A stretch of 64,000 nucleotides of DNA from Stercorarius parasiticus (taxonomy: Eukaryota > Chordata > Aves > Charadriiformes > Stercorariidae), in NCBI GenBank assembly GCA_013396915.1, contig VWZL01003420.1, forward strand, positions 310,001 through 374,000, in the 5' to 3' direction. Each line of letters begins with the position of its first letter. Positions within the stretch are counted from its first letter, which is position 1. Positions 59,179 through 64,000 of this stretch are shown piece after piece. The notes below the pieces were generated by a model. That model was not told the DNA's origin and did no database searches. It saw nothing but the letters and a program-made list of their open reading frames with translations. A program made the position numbers and the translations under genes.

Positions 59179-62100
59179 TATTACCTGTACCATTTTCTGC
59201 ACTGGTTTTATATGGAACCACCTCTGGGAAAAGAGGCAAATCACTAGGTTGGCACTTACAGGTCCCAAGACCTCTCCTCAGTGAAAATAATGTTAGTGAG
59301 AGGATATGATATGCAATGACATGTCTCTGGCTGTCACTGCATCCAGCAGTTCAGGTCTAGGAGGAGAGACAAGGGATGAAGATAACTCATGAAAAGAAGA
59401 CAAAACACTCGAGTTTTAATCTGAGATTTTAAATCATATGATATAAAATCAACTATTCAAAACAGAATGGGCAAGTAATTACAGTACACTCTTCCACTGT
59501 ATTATTTTGCTTTTATTTCAGAATTTCTCTTTCCTAAAACAAAGCTTCAAAAAAAGCAATACTTTAGATATTTGAGGGTTTACAGCTTCTCTCATCTCCT
59601 GTTTTGTTTAGAGCCTTTTCATAAAGGCATCAACAATAAAGAGTCAAAAAGAGGAGATGAACTGGGAATTCAACCACTAGTCCCAAAATAGAAAAGGAAG
59701 AGTTTTGTCTTGTTTCCTGACATGAAAGGTCCCAGGAGGGAAGGCGGCAGGCTTGAAAAAGAAAAAAACCTCTTCCTTCCAAGACTTTTTTCAGATTTTC
59801 CCCAATTTTTTTTATACCAAAATATCATCAACATCAAATCATTCTCCCCAACACTTTTGCATTAAAACAGCATTTTCTAGTGGAAAACTGTCAAAATGAC
59901 ATGACCAACTCTATTCAGTAACTTCTGTTGCCGTGGAGATCTTCTCAAGGTTACAAACAAAGCATTAGAAATAATATTTCCTCAGCCAAGCTGCTCCTTG
60001 CTTACCCAGCAAAGGAGCTGGTCAAATCACTGCTCCCGAGAGCATTCACCTGCGAGGAGGGAGAGGCAGGCCAGCCTCAAATGGAGATTGCAACATTTTC
60101 CTGGCAGGTTGAGTCATTTTGTGAGATACTTAGCCTACTTACAAACAGTTATTCCTGACTTTATGTTTTAATTTATCTTACTTTTCTAGATAAACATATC
60201 TGGGAATCTCTAGGCCCTGAGTAATTGTTTAATAATGTTTTCCTCTAAAGGTAACACGCCAAACTCTCCGCTCCTATGTCTGCATTTTAAGCTACGCCTT
60301 TGCCTTTTTCCCCTGAAAAAAAAAAAAATCCAGCCTTTTTATGCCTTCAGTTTATATGGCCTCTATCTCCACCTATTTTTAGAGAGCAGGGAATGGAAGA
60401 CAGCAGATAGCTGTTGATACCAGGCAGCGCTGGGTGAGAACCAGGCTCCAAGGATAGTAATTAAACTCTTTTTGTTAGTAGTGCTTCCAGTTTGAACCTT
60501 CAAAGTACAGATCATGCCTGTCTAGACTTATATATTAAATTTCTCAGACAATGACACGGTCTTGCCTGTGTTCGCACACACAGATGTACACACCTCTTTA
60601 CTCAAGTAACAATAATGAGCGACATCACCCCTGACCTGATAAAACCAGTGAAGGAGTGTGTTTTAAGCAGAATGCCTTAGAGGAGTTACTCTGGGATGTA
60701 TCTGTCCAAGAGCAGGGAAGAGCTCTCTTCACTCTGTAATACAAGACAGACCCACCTTCTGCTGTCATTCATTAATAAAAGGGCTTCCCGCAGCTGCCTT
60801 TTTGAATCCAGAGGCACCTTGCTCTATATCCTTCCTGACAGCATAATTTTAATGAAGCTTCTTTATTATGAGCTCCAAAACCATCTCCTTTCCACCTATC
60901 AGAGAAATATCCTCAGTACTTCTTGCCCTAAATGCATGCAGTCCCAGTTTTTCTGGTCTACAAATCTTCAACAGTATGGTAAACTCTCCTCTAAGGTAAC
61001 AGGAAATAGACCCAGAAGTGTCATGGCCATGGGACATTAGGCACTCATCCAGTATAAATTCACTCTGCTGGTTTAAATGCAATAAAGCATTTTTGATGGA
61101 TTAATTTTGCACTGGCAGATTTTATGCCAGATCAAGCACTGCCCATCTTTGCATGGCCACTGTAAAGCCTGAATAAACACAGAAAGCCAATATCCACACT
61201 AGAATGCCTTCAACAGCAATGTGATGATGTGCCCGTCCATCATTTGGCTCAGGTTTGTACCGCTGGGTGACCCAGGAGCGGGTATGTCAGGCAGGAACAG
61301 TCATAGTACCAAGGCCTGTGGGAATTCATAGTCCATACAGAAGTAGGGGATTCTCCCCTGGATCATGGGATTCTGACTGAGTCTGTGGAAACTGCTGTTT
61401 GGTGGGGCAACTTCTGCTTTTCTAGCCAGTATCACCTTTGGTTTGCTCTCCTCCCAAGGGCGCAGGGAAGGGCCCACACCCCAACAATGCAGGCTAACTG
61501 GTTGTACCTTGAAGGTTTGGCCTCAGCCCTCTGAAGTAGGGCAGTTTCATCACCCTAATGAGGGGTGGACTGGACCACTCCTTGGTGTCAATATCTGAAC
61601 TCTTCAGAGCAGACTACTCACAATGATTAACAGAGTCTGTCATTCCACTTGCAAAGCTATCGATGATAGGTTATCACTCCTCAAACATGTCTTTAGGTTG
61701 GAGAATTTTTAGCTACCTGCGGTTTTATAGCTTTCCCAACCTTTGGCCATGCTGTGCTTAAGCAATTCAATAAAAATGACTGGTTCAGCAACAACTGAAG
61801 ATAGGAAGTAGGGAATAATCAGTGCGTTTTCAACACCTAAGTGGTCAATAGTGGAATAAAATACTTTAATTTGCCCACAGAGCAAACCTAGAATGATCCC
61901 CCAGTGGCCATATTGAAAAAAAAATGGTTAAATAGTAGTTGTGCAGGTCTCGGGTCCCTTTTAACTAAGGCCAAGGAGGCAGTAAGGAGGCAAGAAAAAG
62001 GCTTTGGTCTTTCTAGGGAAGATGGGAAATCTGAGACCATAGTTCCACAGTAACAAATTTTTTGGCAGAAACATCCTGTCCTGGAGCTCCACCTTGACCT

Positions 62101-64000
62101 CCCAACTGTCCAAGCAGGTCCTTCACAGCTGCACTGTGAAACACCATCCCTGCACCAGCACTTCTGAGACCCTGCCATGAAGTCCATGAAGGAGCCAGTC
62201 TGAGTTAAAAACAAAACAAAAGTTATTTTTTAACGTGGATTAGTTCCTTGATGTGTTCATGACTTGTGCATTGGCTGATTGAAGGGCTAGTTCCTTGCAG
62301 TGCAGTGGAAGGAAAGAGTATGTGGAGGTACTAGGAGAAAGAAGTGGGAACCCCTTTATCTGGCACTGCCACCAGATGCCTCATACTATGGAACAACAGC
62401 CAGAGGTCCTAACCTCTAAGAGGTCTAACCTCTTGAAAAAAAGTCTAACCAACCTCTAAGAAAAAAATCAGGCCATCTTCTAATGTCTTCATAGGCCTGA
62501 CTCTGGCACCTTGCTGAACTACTAAACACTGTTGTGTACATGTTGCCTGGTAAAGAATCCTTCATTTTATAATGATTTTGGCAACTGCCTCTTGATTAAG
62601 ATTCTTCCTTTGCAAAAAATAAAAGAGCTCCCTCTCCTCTATATCACAAATACTTAATGATGATGTGGGAAATGCCAAGGAAATTGTGAGGAGAAATCAA
62701 CAGATACTCAGGTGGAGCTTGGACACAATGGAAAAGGAGACCATAAAAATACTTAAGTAAGTTTGTTTCAATAAGTAACAATAACAAAAAGTCATAAAGC
62801 AACTAGTTGTTCTTCTAGGAAACCAGCATAGTGATCAACTTGCTCTTCAACCATAATATGATCTATGAAAAACAAATAGGCAAACTGCATGTATAGTCCT
62901 TTCTTAAGTCACCAAACTACTGGGCAGTAGTTTATCATCATTCAACATAGTTGCCTAAAGCTTTAAATTCAGCTGTATGTTCATAGAAAAAAGCATTGTG
63001 AACTGTAATTGCTGTACTCAGCAGATGATAACCTCTGCTGTGGGACTGTCTAACCCCATTTACGCCATGTGACTAAAGTCAAGGAAAAGAGAAGATTTTC
63101 TTTTTTTTTTTTTAGGCTAGTAGTCTCTCTCTGCCACATTTTTATTGAAGAAATAAATCTGCCTTGTTGTGTGCCCCTGTAATCAAAAAGGGAGCCAATA
63201 AAATCAGGAAATCAGTCTTCCATGTTTCCCAATAGAGAGTATCTGCTTGTTCAGATCTGTCAGGTTTTGTAGGCCATTAAAAAATAATCAGTGAGATGAA
63301 AGTGTAAAAGAGAGAGGTTGGTCCTTAACACGTCCTGTTCATTAAACTCTTTTTGAACATTCCTGCTTGAACTCCACTCTGGAATAGCCTCATTAGTACG
63401 GTTTATGAGTCATTAATTCACCTTGTCAATATTACCAGAAATTCTCTTCTATAGTTTGCCAACTATTCCCTGTTCAGAGAAAGGAGAAATGTGGCACAAC
63501 TATAATAAACTAATTCAGGGATGTGAGTTGCATTCATACCTATGCTAACAATTGCTCTGTGGTTTGCCCTGAGCGCTCTCCTATCAGTCACCCTTACCCC
63601 GTTTCTGAGATTGGGAAATTCTTGCGTCCGCATAGGACTATTCAGATGGAGGACTGAGTCTTGTGGGCAGGCTAGTGTAAAATGTATGAACAGTCCTTGA
63701 ATCGAGGATGAGAAAGAACCTCCCCAGCAGTGAGTTGTCCCCAGCCCCATCCACGCACTATCCATACTCTAACTTCTATACACCAGTGGTCGCCTACCCC
63801 ATTTTTAAGGGGCAGACTTAGGTACCTGAAAAGAGGATATGGATTCTCGTTTAGCCTAGGCACATTCCTACAGCCTAGGATGAGCCTGGAGAAAGAACTG
63901 GGGTTCAAACCTGCTGTGCAATTCAGCACTTCATATTTAATATTTTAGGTAGCTGCAGGTTGCTTTGCATCTTACTTTGAGACACCTGCCTTTCCACAGA
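59179..64000. other. AT-rich non-coding stretch right of the CR1 copy
   Basis: About 4.8 kb without a recognisable gene. It contains A/T runs (near 60310 and 63095), an imperfect AT palindrome at 59425-59450 and a short scrambled repeat at 62401-62470. Open frames do not exceed 114 codons and show no domain. Confidence 0.55.

Noticed and set aside
1..64000. CRISPR arrays, operons, bacterial defence or phage systems
   Set aside because: No regularly spaced repeats, no compact gene clusters and vertebrate-type repeats throughout; the window is not prokaryotic.

Overview
The window looks like vertebrate, most probably bird, nuclear DNA. It holds a long but 5'-truncated CR1 LINE whose 3' end carries the diagnostic ATTCTATG octamer repeats, a second older CR1 tail, and only faint traces of ancient SINEs (MIR-like). 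I see no L1, Alu or other mammalian-type repeats. Repeat density is very low, the bulk is AT-rich, and one very GC-rich promoter-like stretch is interrupted by an assembly gap, which is typical of avian assemblies. There are no operons, CRISPR arrays, tRNA or rRNA genes that I can recognise.

Layout. 1-4.6 kb: AT-rich non-coding DNA. 4.95-5.83 kb: a strong CpG island holding a 381-base run of N, the best candidate for a gene promoter or first exon; its gene cannot be named from this window. 5.8-23.5 kb: AT-rich non-coding DNA with a CA/TA microsatellite at 21.0 kb. 23.55-23.85 kb: a small second CpG cluster. 23.9-57.7 kb: mostly unremarkable intron-like or intergenic sequence. It holds an old minus-strand CR1 tail (34.5 kb), a short gap flanked by long T and A homopolymers (42.0-42.2 kb), a polypyrimidine tract (52.6 kb), short tandem repeats and a MIR-like SINE (56.8 kb). 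57.69-59.18 kb: the plus-strand CR1 copy, with a 442-codon reverse transcriptase frame still open. 59.2-64 kb: AT-rich non-coding DNA.

The only coding sequence I can identify with confidence is the CR1 reverse transcriptase fragment. All other open frames are short and are compatible with chance. Several pairs of good splice sites enclose open frames with compatible phases: a plus-strand chain at 21.5, 23.6, 23.9 and 27.3 kb, and a minus-strand pair at 36.9 and 35.5 kb. These are hypotheses listed under findings, not gene calls, because equally good-looking frames occur on the opposite strand at one of the loci. I found no convincing undescribed system. The most useful leads are the gap-interrupted CpG island, the candidate exon chains, and the altered catalytic box of the CR1 reverse transcriptase.
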